Assembly (NCBI GenBank): GCA_022605425.2
Contig: CM061247.1
Coordinates: 124,001 to 188,000 of the forward strand
Length of the DNA: 64,000 nt
From: Hamiltosporidium tvaerminnensis
Lineage: Eukaryota; Microsporidia; Dubosqiidae
Reading direction: 5' to 3'
The notes under the pieces are model-generated. The model saw only the letters and a list, made by a program, of their open reading frames with translations, had not been told where the DNA came from and did no database searches. Positions 10,612-20,746 of this stretch are shown here, one piece after another. Within the stretch, counting starts at the first letter, position 1. Each line of letters opens with the position of its first letter. The translations under genes and the position numbers were made by a program.

Positions 10612-10768
10612 AAATAATTTATAAAGAACTTAAAACAGGAAGAAATAATTTATAAAGAACTTAAAACAGGAAGAAATAATTTATAAAGAACTTAAAACAG
10701 AAAGAAATAATTTATAAAGAATTTAAAACAGTAAGTTATAATTTATAAAGAATTTAAAACAGTAAGTT
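10612..10768. repeat. 31-bp tandem repeat, five copies
   Basis: Five head-to-tail units of 31 bp (AAATAATTTATAAAGAACTT... core) lie 80 bp upstream of the eIF3g-like gene. The first three units are nearly identical. The last two share the same changes, which suggests stepwise duplication. Confidence 0.9.
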
Positions 10769-11550
10769 ATAATTTTAATCGAATAATTTTCTTCCAATGA
10801 AATGATATTTTTAGTATTTCTAGAGAATAACAGATAAAGAAGAATGGAGAGAAATTGTTAAGGAGGTCTGGATTCTTTAAGAGATGTACCACTATTTAGT
10901 ATTAGTAATAAAATAGCTGATAAATTTAGTTATTGTATATCTCGTATTAAACTTTGATAAAAATCATAGAAGTTTCATTATGGAATCCGTAACAAAGAGA
11001 ATAACTATTTATCATAGATTTTAATAGAAATTCAAGTGAATTTCATTTGTTTTAGATAATTTGGTAGAAATTAGAAATCAAATTTAAAAAAAAAAGAATA
11101 ACCGAGACTACTATTCGTGGAAAAATAAGAAAATTTAGTGAAATATAAATAAAACTTTAAACAAATCATAAAAATATAGTGATTATAAGTATTTAAATAT
11201 AATTAAAACTTTTAAACAAATTATTTTAAATCTAGATTTTTTTAAGGAGGAAATAAAAATTAAAATCAACATTTACAATTAAAAAGATTTTGTGGATTTT
11301 TTTATAAAATACAATAAATCTAGAAATATGTTATTTGTTTGAAACAACTAATTTAATAAAAATATTTTTTTCTATATTTTATTGTCTTTCAAGTTTTTAC
11401 TTTTTAACTGAAGTTATTGGAAAATAATTTAAAAAAGAATTAAAAATCTGGTTTATAAACAATGCTTTATTATTTTTAATTTTTAAAAACAGAAATTCTT
11501 TAGAAATAATTTAAATAAAATTAAAAATCTGGTTTTGAAACAAAGATTTA
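10769..11550. other. Gene-free AT-rich spacer
   Basis: I see nothing gene-like. Near 11450-11560 a ~75-bp segment (ATCTGGTTT...TTTATTATTTTT) occurs twice, once ending at the stop codon of the small minus-strand ORF. Confidence 0.5.
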
Positions 11551-11730
11551 TTATTTTTGAAGTTTGGAAATTCTTAACAATTCGGCTTTCAATTCTGCTG
11601 CTTCATTTAGACCAAAAGAACCGAAATCTGTTTCATTTATGAAACCTGTAGAAAAATCCGAAAGTTCTTCTAATTGGTTTCCAGATTCTTCACTGTCGCA
11701 ATTAAAAAACAAATCAAAATCATTTTCCAT
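11551..11730 (-). CDS. Small acidic protein, 59 residues (possibly Sem1/Dss1-like)
   Basis: From the ATG at 11730 this gives 59 residues rich in Asp/Glu and Phe, ending in a basic amphipathic helix (AELKAELLRISKLQK). The start context is GAACCCATGG, the same CCC-ATG arrangement as the eIF2B- and eIF3g-like genes, which argues that it is real. Acidic clusters with spaced aromatics, followed by a C-terminal helix beginning LKAEL, recall Sem1/Dss1, a small subunit of the 19S proteasome lid and of TREX-2. However, the hallmark tryptophans of Dss1 are absent (Phe instead). The ORF lies antisense to the frame upstream of glutathione synthetase. That frame has no early ATG and would encode low-complexity residues. 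Function is a guess; existence as a gene is more likely than not. Confidence 0.5.
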   Translation of the reverse strand: MENDFDLFFNCDSEESGNQLEELSDFSTGFINETDFGSFGLNEAAELKAELLRISKLQK

Positions 11731-11740
11731 GGGTTCGATG
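11728..11740. promoter_or_regulatory. Shared CCC/GGG start element of a divergent gene pair
   Basis: The palindromic CCATGG followed by G on the plus strand puts an ATG on both strands within four bases. On the minus strand CCC sits directly before the small ORF's ATG (11730). On the plus strand the same bases read GGG, five bases before the glutathione synthetase ATG at 11738. CCC- and GGG-like motifs near starts are known in microsporidia. One trinucleotide may serve both genes. Confidence 0.45.
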
Positions 11741-13069
11741 AAAAACACAAATTTTAAGAAAATAGCAATTAGTAATAATTTGACAGATTTAAGAGAAGAA
11801 AAGGTTAAAATAGTGAATATAACACAAAGACCATCTAAATTTCCGTATTCAAAAGCAAAAATGGTAATTTCTAAGCAAAATATAATGACAAAACTTTTTT
11901 ACAATGCCATGCAAGATATAGGAAACATGAATTTACAGATACGGAATTCCTTACACGAAATATTAGAAGAAATAAGAAAATTGAAAACACCAAAGAAAAT
12001 ACAAGCTATATTTATGAGAACAGATTATCTTTTAGAAAAAACGACCGGTGAAATGAAACAGGTTGAAACAAATGTCATAGCGTGTTGTTTTATATTTCTT
12101 GGTCCCTTATTAAACAAAACTCATTCTTTATTTTATGAAAAGGTTCTAATTTCTGATAGCAATAAGAAATTTATTAATTTTGTTGTCACAATATTTGAAG
12201 CTCAAGATAAAAATTATTTAAAGAATAAAAATATAGGACTGATGATAGATAATGAGACAAGTATACATTGTGCCAATTTCCATGATAAAATAGAATTTAT
12301 AAAAGGAATTAAAGAAAAGGGAATCGATGTTTTTCATGTAAAAGTATCAGATTTGCAACAAAATATAAAAATAAAATTGAAAAATGGCGAAACAAAAAAT
12401 ATTTTAAATTTTATTGAAAATAAATCTAATTGGAGAGAATGGAACGATTGTGAAATATTTTTTATGGATAGAAAAGTTTCGTTTGTTTATTATCGGTGGT
12501 TTTACAATGCAGAACATTTTGATAATGAAAGTATTATTTATCGTACTTTGTTTGAGATAAGTGATTGTGTTAATTTACCTTCGGTTGAACTCCAAATAAT
12601 TGGAATGAAATATTTTCAGATTTTGTTTAAAGACAAGAATATTTTAAAAAAATATTTAAATATAGATGAAATTGAAGCTATTTATTCGAATTTTGGAGAT
12701 TTTAAAAAATTGGAAAATTTTAATTTTGATGACCAATTTGATTATATTTTAAAATCCGATTTAGAAGGCGGTGGCCACAATATATATGGAGAAGACATGC
12801 TGGAAATTGTAAAAAGAAAAGATGAGAAATATTTTTTAATGAAAAATATTTTATCGCCTTCTTTCAACAATAAATTTATTGATGATAAAGAAGAAAGACA
12901 GGTTGTCTGTGAAATAGGTATTATGGGATGTTTAATCTCATCAAATGGAGAAATTATTGATCAACAGGATTGTGGATATATTTGTAGATCCAAGGATGTT
13001 TGTAGTAAAGAATGCGGTGTTTCTTGTGGATATGGTGCACTAGATTCAATTTATGAATTCGATGAATAA
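11729..13069 (+). CDS. GSS: Glutathione synthetase, eukaryotic type
   Basis: 446 residues from ATG 11729 (or 443 from ATG 11738). The open frame runs upstream to 11564 but is probably non-coding there. The ATP-grasp glycine-rich loop is visible as LEGGGHNIYGEDM (Gly-Gly-Gly at about 347-349). The C-terminal EIGIMGCLI... and GYGALDSIYEF match the eukaryotic GSS end, which binds the gamma-glutamylcysteine and glycine substrates. Earlier blocks RPSKFPYSKA, MRTDYLL and KQVETNVIAC also fit (family: FP-P-P, RSDY, KQIExNTI). The enzyme ligates glycine to gamma-glutamylcysteine using ATP in the cytosol. The usual GGVAAG-like loop near the C-terminus reads ECGVSCGYG, a notable cysteine-rich variant. 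A gamma-glutamyltranspeptidase at 50.8-52.8 kb would act on the product. Confidence 0.9.
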   Translation: MGSMKNTNFKKIAISNNLTDLREEKVKIVNITQRPSKFPYSKAKMVISKQNIMTKLFYNAMQDIGNMNLQIRNSLHEILEEIRKLKTPKKIQAIFMRTDYLLEKTTGEMKQVETNVIACCFIFLGPLLNKTHSLFYEKVLISDSNKKFINFVVTIFEAQDKNYLKNKNIGLMIDNETSIHCANFHDKIEFIKGIKEKGIDVFHVKVSDLQQNIKIKLKNGETKNILNFIENKSNWREWNDCEIFFMDRKVSFVYYRWFYNAEHFDNESIIYRTLFEISDCVNLPSVELQIIGMKYFQILFKDKNILKKYLNIDEIEAIYSNFGDFKKLENFNFDDQFDYILKSDLEGGGHNIYGEDMLEIVKRKDEKYFLMKNILSPSFNNKFIDDKEERQVVCEIGIMGCLISSNGEIIDQQDCGYICRSKDVCSKECGVSCGYGALDSIYEFDE

Positions 13070-15150
13070 GTCATCTTCAACACCGAGAGGTACAAGAGAA
13101 CTGGAATGAGTAAGTAAGTATGAATAAAGCTTAGTTTTACTCTTTTTAAGTTCTATTTATAGTACGATTTTGTTTGGTATTTTTTTGTTTACTTATAGTT
13201 ATAAAAATATTTTAAATGTGAACTTTACGGCTGTTTTACGATTTAAAACTTCGTTTTTTGAATTCGAATTTACTCAAACTAAATATAAGTTGTTTTTAAT
13301 GACCCCATCCATCCTCGACGACAAGAGGTACAAAAAATCAGGAATATGTAAGTATGGTAAATGACATTTGATATGCAGTTTTAGTTATTTTAAGCTTAAA
13401 TCAATTTTTAGCAATGAATATCTTTATTTACAATACCTAGCATATTAAAAAATTATAGACATTATATTTAAATAAAGTTATAACAGATGTATTAATTTCA
13501 ATCCAAAGATAGCTGTATTATGATCGCTATACTCTTTCCTAGAATAGTTTAATAATCTTTATAAATTTATTCCTATATTTAGAATGAAATATTAGACAGA
13601 AAAACGCTTTATTTTATTTAGAATCTCCATTTTAATTAAAATATTATGTTTAATAAGTTCTGAAAACAACAAAATATGTTTCATTTAATATTTATTATAA
13701 AAATAGTTCAATTTGCATGAAAAGGCAAAATACGATTATGTAAAATCGGTTACGATTTATAACTTGTAAAAAGTTATTACTAATGTTGGATGCTGTTGCA
13801 AAAATTAAAAAAAAAACCTGGGTACAATTTGGATTGATGTCAAAAAAGCACGGAATTTAATATTTAAGGTTTTTTTTTCGGATTGGATTCCAAATATAGA
13901 TGTTATAATTTGATATTGAATAGTCAATCAGCTTTAATTTACTAAAAGATTAATATGAATGTAAGACACAGAAATTTATGAAACAGAAGAAAGAATAGCG
14001 AATATTATAATGAATCTTCTTTTTCATTTCATTCGTATGAAATATTGGGTTCTAATTTTGACACGAAAGAAAATTTACGGACATATGATCGTTCATACTA
14101 TTATAAAATTTGTCATATTTGAACATCGATCCATTAAGCAGTGTAATATATCAGTCATAATCTTAATATTTATTATACCACGTATTTTTACCATTTTCAT
14201 TCAAATGATATCAAATTTGCAAAAAAACTACATTATACCACTTTTTTCATGAGATTAGCTCAGCTATAAGATTACATAGACAAATTTTCTAGTATTAATT
14301 TATCGATATGCCTTATGCTACTTACATTCTGAAGCATTTCATTAAAAAAACTGCCCATAATCATTTTAATCGGCAAGCTTTTTCCAGCTTTTATCCTTAG
14401 ATCTGATAGCAGATCAAACCCACCTTAGGTTCCTACAGGGCTTTTAATCTTTCCATTAACTCTGAAATTTTAAATTCAAAAAAACTTACAACTAAGATAT
14501 GTATCCTCGACTTCCATGATCTCAATCTAGATGTTGCAATGACATACCTTCGGAGATAGCTCGCCTAAAGTGATCATACTTTAGCGGTTTATTTTTTGGC
14601 CCCTTTAACACGCTAAGTTTTCGGAAAAGAAAGCAAGAGTAGGTTTCCTTGATAATGCATGGAAATTACTTATGATTTCAATTTTGTATTTAATTTGTTA
14701 TATTAAAGGTAGGAACTAACTTTGTAAAAGAAATTTTGACATTTTTTAGACCTCGTTTTCTTTATACAAAAACCATAACGAAACCATAAATTCAAAATGG
14801 TTTAATTCTAACTTAAATTCTAACAATATTTTTCAACAAATTACATCAAATTGTTACCGAATAGATAGTTTTAGAATAGTTATTCCTTCTTCATCATCTT
14901 ATTTCTTATCCAATAAAGTAGTATGAATGAAACTTAAACTCATTATAAATTAGCTATATAAATTTAATCCCAATAAAAACCATTCAAATCTTAAATGAAA
15001 AATTTTTGATAGGTATTAACGATTTAATATAGAATTTTATAATCAAAGATAAAAAGTTTTTGAATTAAAAAATGATTCTTTATTGAGTCGGGTACTCCTA
15101 ATAGAGCATTCTTATTCTTTTCGAATAAAATATTTGATAAATGAAATTTT
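13070..15150. other. Gene-free stretch with decayed repeats
   Basis: No gene is recognised. A ~60-95-bp motif around GAGGTACAA...GGAAT...GTAAGTA occurs twice (13085-13180 and about 13318-13410). A decayed 0.7-kb retroposon occupies 14232-14890. The 64- and 80-residue frames here have no features. Confidence 0.5.
14232..14890 (-). mobile_element. 0.7-kb retroposon, old copy
   Basis: This is a degenerate minus-strand copy of the repeat at 46842-47577. Shared landmarks in the same order are TTTTTTCATGAGATTA near 14235, GTTGCAATGACATACC near 14533, GATAGCTCGCC, CGCTAAGTTTTC, AAGCAAGAGTAGGTTTCC, TGCATGGAAATTACTTA and TTTTTTAGACCTCG near 14745. It carries many indels and is the oldest recognisable member here. 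Confidence 0.6.
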
Positions 15151-16935
15151 ATGAACTGTATTTATTTTATAAAATTTATCCTAGGTATGTCTTGGATTTC
15201 TATTATATTGACATTAGTTTTTTCACATTTTAGCTTAAATGCTTCGTTTTATGATCTTGATGATAAAGAAATATATTTAAACGTTCTTGAGGATACAATT
15301 TATAGTGGGAGTTCATCAAACAATTCCTTTAATTGCTCAAACAGTAAAAAAGTTGAACCAGAAGCGATACTTTCAAATGATTCTATTGGGTATAAAAATG
15401 ATTTGACAGGACCTCGTAATAATTCAGATATTGAAATGAAAACTGAGGTGGATTCAATTGATTGCATTCAGCATATCGAATTGTTAAATAGTGATTTGTT
15501 GAAACCACTAAATGAATATAATGAATATTTATTAGTTGATCACGAACTAAAAGTTAAAGCTGCACTTGATGCTTTGAAAACTGTGCTATGTGAAACCAAT
15601 AATATTACTGCATTTAATTTTCGATATGTATTTCTCAAGAAAACATCTAATTCAATCAAAACAACTAATTTGTCTTTGAAAATAAGAAAACACTTAGTCA
15701 TAATAAATAACGTTTACAGATTTTTTTTGCTAGAAAATGATTTTTTGAAGGAGCTAGAACAAATGTACAAGAAGAATGATTATCAAAAAACTTTAATCCG
15801 TTGTTTTAGTAATATTGATCCGGTTTTTGAATATATTATTAACTATATAGATGAAGGAATAAAAAAATTATATTCTAATGAAAATTTCGAATTTGAATAT
15901 AAAAATTTAAAAAAATCTGTTCTAGAGTATGAATTTCTACAATGCTCCAATGTAAACAATTTAGGATTTCATAATTTGTATATTCAGAACTGGAATTTAC
16001 TATATTCGGCCAATTTTATTGAATATTGGAAGCAGACAATTTTGAATATTTTAAATTTAAAAAACAATTATATTTATTTGATCTTACCTGAATTTAGATC
16101 CTTTGAAATTAAACTTAAGGCAGAAATTAATTCAATTCAATTAAAAAATGGAAGTTTTTTCATTGCAATATTAGTATTGAAATCAATTTTAAACAATCCA
16201 ATAATAAAAACTATTCAAGAACGTTTTCGAGCTGCTGTTTCGAAAAATAAAACTTTTAGTTTAAACCATGAAGAATGTAAATGGTATCTGAAGAATAAAC
16301 ATATTCTAAGAAAACATTTCATGAAAGTTTTAAAAATATTCGTGATTTCAATAGAACATAATATGTTTCATTCTGTACTTTATACACTTGAAAGAGTTAT
16401 TTATTATGATTTCATACGAAAAAAACTAAGTTCTAATTTTTTGCTCTGTTATCATTTCTTAAATATAATGAACAATGTTCTGTTTTTAATGGACAAAATT
16501 TTAGTTCAAGGTTTATTCTTATATATAAATGTCTTTGTGAAAAGTGTTATTGAAGAAAAATGTGCCTCTCGCTACAGAACATGCGATGAAAATATTTTCT
16601 TTTATATTGATATTTCTATAAAAAGAAAAATATTGCTGCTTTATATAAGGTTATATGAATCTTTATTTGATAGACAAATGAATTTTTGGAATAAAAAAAG
16701 TGGTGAACAATATAATTCAATTTTTTTATACTTCGAAGATATTAAAAAGTTTATGGAGACAAATAACATGTTTTTAATATTGAAAAGCAGAAGAATTGGA
16801 ACAGAGTTTTGTTTCAATATTGATGATTTGTTGCTTTTATCATCTTGTTTAATTCAACGAATTTATAAATTACGATTTGAAATCGAATGTTTCATAAATT
16901 TGAGAAATTATTTCCAAAGATTTTTTAAAAATTAA
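15151..16935 (+). CDS. Unrecognised 594-residue protein with a signal peptide or N-terminal anchor
   Basis: I do not recognise a family. The N-terminus has a hydrophobic run from about residue 5 to 31 (FIKFILGMSWISIILTLVF), which looks like a signal peptide or signal anchor. It is followed by a Ser/Asn/Asp-rich linker to about residue 115. The remainder is Lys/Asn/Ile/Phe-rich and predicted by eye to be mainly helical, with scattered cysteines but no obvious motif. The frame is long and uninterrupted in an otherwise broken neighbourhood, which supports a real gene. There is no CCC motif close to the ATG, unlike the housekeeping genes. It could be a lineage-specific secreted or host-exposed protein; that is inference only. 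Confidence 0.6.
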   Translation: MNCIYFIKFILGMSWISIILTLVFSHFSLNASFYDLDDKEIYLNVLEDTIYSGSSSNNSFNCSNSKKVEPEAILSNDSIGYKNDLTGPRNNSDIEMKTEVDSIDCIQHIELLNSDLLKPLNEYNEYLLVDHELKVKAALDALKTVLCETNNITAFNFRYVFLKKTSNSIKTTNLSLKIRKHLVIINNVYRFFLLENDFLKELEQMYKKNDYQKTLIRCFSNIDPVFEYIINYIDEGIKKLYSNENFEFEYKNLKKSVLEYEFLQCSNVNNLGFHNLYIQNWNLLYSANFIEYWKQTILNILNLKNNYIYLILPEFRSFEIKLKAEINSIQLKNGSFFIAILVLKSILNNPIIKTIQERFRAAVSKNKTFSLNHEECKWYLKNKHILRKHFMKVLKIFVISIEHNMFHSVLYTLERVIYYDFIRKKLSSNFLLCYHFLNIMNNVLFLMDKILVQGLFLYINVFVKSVIEEKCASRYRTCDENIFFYIDISIKRKILLLYIRLYESLFDRQMNFWNKKSGEQYNSIFLYFEDIKKFMETNNMFLILKSRRIGTEFCFNIDDLLLLSSCLIQRIYKLRFEIECFINLRNYFQRFFKN

Positions 16936-19900
16936 ATCTTATAATCTAATTTGATTTATACTTCCTACGAGTTAATTAACTCTAAGACATTTTCTTTGAA
17001 TTTTTGACAAATATATTTAATACCTATTTTACTTTAATAGCAACAAATATAAAAGCATATATTTTGATGGATTTTGTTTATAAGTTCATTATTTCAGCTT
17101 GGAATGGATTTCCACATAACAAATCACTTTTTTATTAACAGTATAGGCTTTATTAAATATCTAAATTTATTCGTGTTTGTTTGATAGAAAAGACAAAATA
17201 TTTTTAATCTAAAATCTTAAAGATTGCATAATAAAAACGAAAAGATCTTAATATTATTAAGATAATGCTAAATTTTTCGCATCTCAAAGTATTTAAAGCT
17301 ATAGGTAATCAGAGAAATGGAATTTAACAAAAAAAACCATGGAATTCATTTGATTGGGTTTATAAAGTCACTTTTTAATATATATTTCATAAGCAATCCA
17401 GTGTATTTTTTCTTTACGGATCAAACATGTTATATTCTTTTGAAAATATCACAAAAAAACATCTTGAACTCAAGCAGCTGCTTAATTAAGTTAAAGTATT
17501 AACTAGATGCCATACTTTAACAAATTAAGTGATAGACAATATATATTCAAAATACCTCGCACATGATATAAAATAAAAAGCTCATTTGCAAAATTGTTAT
17601 CCTAATATATTTTGATATCTGAATTGGCAGTATTAACTTAAAAATTTCAAATGTAGGTGAAGAGTGTAAAAAAAGAAAAAGTTCGTAAAGAGACATCACA
17701 TTTCTAAAAAAATTTAAGTGTATGTATATCTCGACCATGATAAAGATCGTTTCTCGGATAATTTATAAGGTTTGCCGTTAGTAATTTAAAAATATGAAGA
17801 AAATCAATATTAAATAATATTCAAATTCCGAGAAGAAATAAACAAAGTGAATAAAATAACATTTTGTCTTGACTTAGTAAAAGTATTTATAAATTGAAGT
17901 TATTATCGTTAATAAATTGTGTTGCAAAAATTTAGAAAGTCAAAAATTAAATTTTAGCTTGTTGTTATAATGTCAATCTGTGGCTATCGAAATATTATTT
18001 AGAAATGTTGGCTTTTTTATATATTTATTCTGGGGTCATATAAACCAATTTGAAACATGTACTTTTCTATTATAAATAAAAATGCAAGGCTTGAAAATGA
18101 ATATACATCACTATCTATCATAGATTCCTGATAATTGATTAGAATGGGAAAGAAAATAGAAAATGTGCTAGAAATATGCCGAAATCTCAATTTAAAGGCT
18201 AATATAAAATTAGAAATGATGATTGAATGCAAAAGCATTAATGACCTGATATTTTTCAAAAATTTGCCTCTGATTATAAAAACTAATAACTCCATCGCAA
18301 GAAACGCTTAAAAAATAAGAATCTTATGTACGTATTTAATATTAGAATAATTTCCTTTTAATATTCAGTATTGATTTTCTAACAAAGTTAGATTGTCTCT
18401 TAAAAAACGCACGATACGAGCAGAAATTTATGTTCATTTATTCAGTAAAAGCTATAAATCATACAAATTTTGTCTTAAAGTATTTAATATTTAATTCGAA
18501 ACGGATTACTGATGAGGCTCGGGAAAAAGTATATATGTGGCCATATAAAAGCTGGAAGTAAATTAGCATTACTTTTCATAACCAAACACATACATTAGAT
18601 ATGAAGAGAATATTGTAAAAAGTTCCAAAATATAAAATCCTTAGTTACAACATGAGAAAGAGATTAATATATATCATGAGTAAAAAGATCGAGGATGAAT
18701 CAAAAGAATTAAACAGAGTAAAAAACGAATTAAGGTGTTTTTATAATCGTAGCTAATGAATTGATTTTATCTTTAAACCTTTTATATAAATTTTAAACAA
18801 ACTAGAACACAGAAAAAACAAATTCAAGTATAAATTTCTATTGCAATATTTTGATTTTTCGCATGTCTTTGTTTTGCATTTATTAATTTGAATTTAAACA
18901 ACAAAGCTTTGGATATTTTAATTTTAGCATGCCATAAGACTTCTCATATCATATCACCTCTAATACTTAAATATCCTAACAAAAGCTTTCGGATAAAAAA
19001 AACACTCTTCATATCATTTCCCTCCAATCAATTTATTTTGTTTAATAGTAAAATCCAGTTTGTTTTCTCATATCGACCTATGGGTTCTTTTAAAAAAACT
19101 AAAATTATGCTTTTTTGGCGGGAAGTAACCGTTTTGTAGGAAAAATTAAAAATCTTAACAAAATAAACAACATTATGAACTTGAAAAAAATATAAAAAAA
19201 TATATTTAATGTTTACGTTTGTTTATCGTATTTTTATTTGTATTTTAGGTTTGGCTTTTTTTACGACAGCTCTAAATATACCATTTCTTCTACATTTTAT
19301 TAATATTTGAAAATTTAACATCTAAGCTAAAAATATATTTATAACTAAATAACAAGATTCAATAATAAATGGTTTTTTTACTCTTTTTATTTATAAGCTT
19401 TTACCCGAATTTTTGTAATCTCATAAGAGTATAATAATGAAACAAGAGAGCATAATATACGCTATTTGTTGTTAAATCTTCAATAGATTTTAACGAGGAG
19501 TCTTCTGAAATAGCTTAAAATATATTTATGTAAAAAGAAATATTATGACAAAATTGAAATCGCAAATAAAACCAGGTTTTTTTATGTATGAAAATAAAAT
19601 AAAGCAAACAATGACTCAGAGGAATCAAAACAAATCTTCTACCCTATTTTCCTGTAGATTGATACCGCATTGAGACCACATTCATTTTTAAGTATCTAAG
19701 AATCCTTCTGACGAATAATAATGACAACAGCGCGGAAATAAAAGAGGAAACTAAAGGAGAAAATAAAACATATTTTAGCTTACAGATGATCCTAAAACTC
19801 AAGTTTTATACTGGAGAAGCAAGAAAATAATATATAAAACTATTTTTAGATCAAAATGATGTGTGGCTGCGAAACTTGGATATTGACAAAGCGTAATGAA

Positions 19901-20746
19901 GCAATAAGGGGCAGGCGGAAATAAAAGATCCAACAGTATATATACGAACCGATTAAAAATCAACAAGAAGAAGGCAAATTTGTAAAAATATTGAGAACAG
20001 AAATTTATATCGATATGCAGGATTTTAAGACAAAGTTAGAACAAGCAAACTCTGATGGCTTAGTCATCTTGAACGAATGCCAGAGAGCAGTGTATTGAAA
20101 ATATAAATATCTATTATTGATAAGGTTAAAGACTTCTTTGTCGCCGAAAAACAGATGGCTAGATGAAGTTAAAAAATATCTTAGTAATTTGGTATAGACG
20201 TATGGGAAAGGTAGGCCCTTGACTGTGACAGGTAGGGGTATTTAGTAAACAAAGCTAAAGCTCTCAAAGATTTGTAATGAAAATGAGCGAGTAAGTATGA
20301 AATTGAGAACGAAAGACAATAAGTAGTAGTGAGTTTCATTGGATATCTAATAGTTAAATTGTTGATGTTTTCGGTTCATTTTATGATAATTTTAATTTAA
20401 TATTGGATCTTATAGGAAATTAGAAGAGTTCATATGGTTTAAGATATATACTGGTCTTTTATTAATACATATTTTAGTTAACTTTTTGCTAATTTTTAAT
20501 ATTTTGTTTGGTAATTTACAACATATACAGCATTAACCATTATATTTTTTCTTTTGAGATGCAATTCTAACAAATTTCAATAATTGATTTAAAGTGGGAT
20601 TTATAAAAGAATTTAAAAAAATTCTATAATTTACCAGAATGTATTATATGCCTTAAAAAGAACATCTATAGAAATGAATTTCAAGTAATTTAATTCTTAA
20701 AATAGATAGATTAATATAGTATAAAATAAATTTAAAAAAAAAGACC
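16936..20746. other. Gene-free stretch with a decayed reverse-transcriptase remnant
   Basis: No intact gene is recognised; short frames of 61-92 residues have no features. A remnant of a second LINE type lies at about 19840-20290 and is listed separately. The rest is AT-rich sequence in which I see nothing. Confidence 0.5.
19840..20290 (+). mobile_element. Remnant of a second LINE type (RT C-terminus)
   Basis: Translated fragments across frames read GCETWILTKRNEA (near 19870), then LERMPESS-like (near 20070) and PKNRWLDEVKKYL (near 20150). These are the order and wording seen at the C-terminus of many non-LTR reverse-transcriptase polyproteins (GCETW-T, a RMP block, RPxxRWxDDV). They are unrelated to the R2/R4-type LINE elsewhere in the window. 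Frameshifts and stops separate them, so the element is dead. Confidence 0.5.

Noticed and set aside
11564-11728. N-terminal extension of glutathione synthetase
   Set aside because: The frame opens with TTG, its residues are low complexity, the family does not have such an extension, and a better ORF lies on the other strand.
13085-13410. GTAAGTA-containing duplicate motif after glutathione synthetase, resembling 5' splice sites
   Set aside because: No branch point, acceptor or coding continuation was seen; it is more likely an old repeat.
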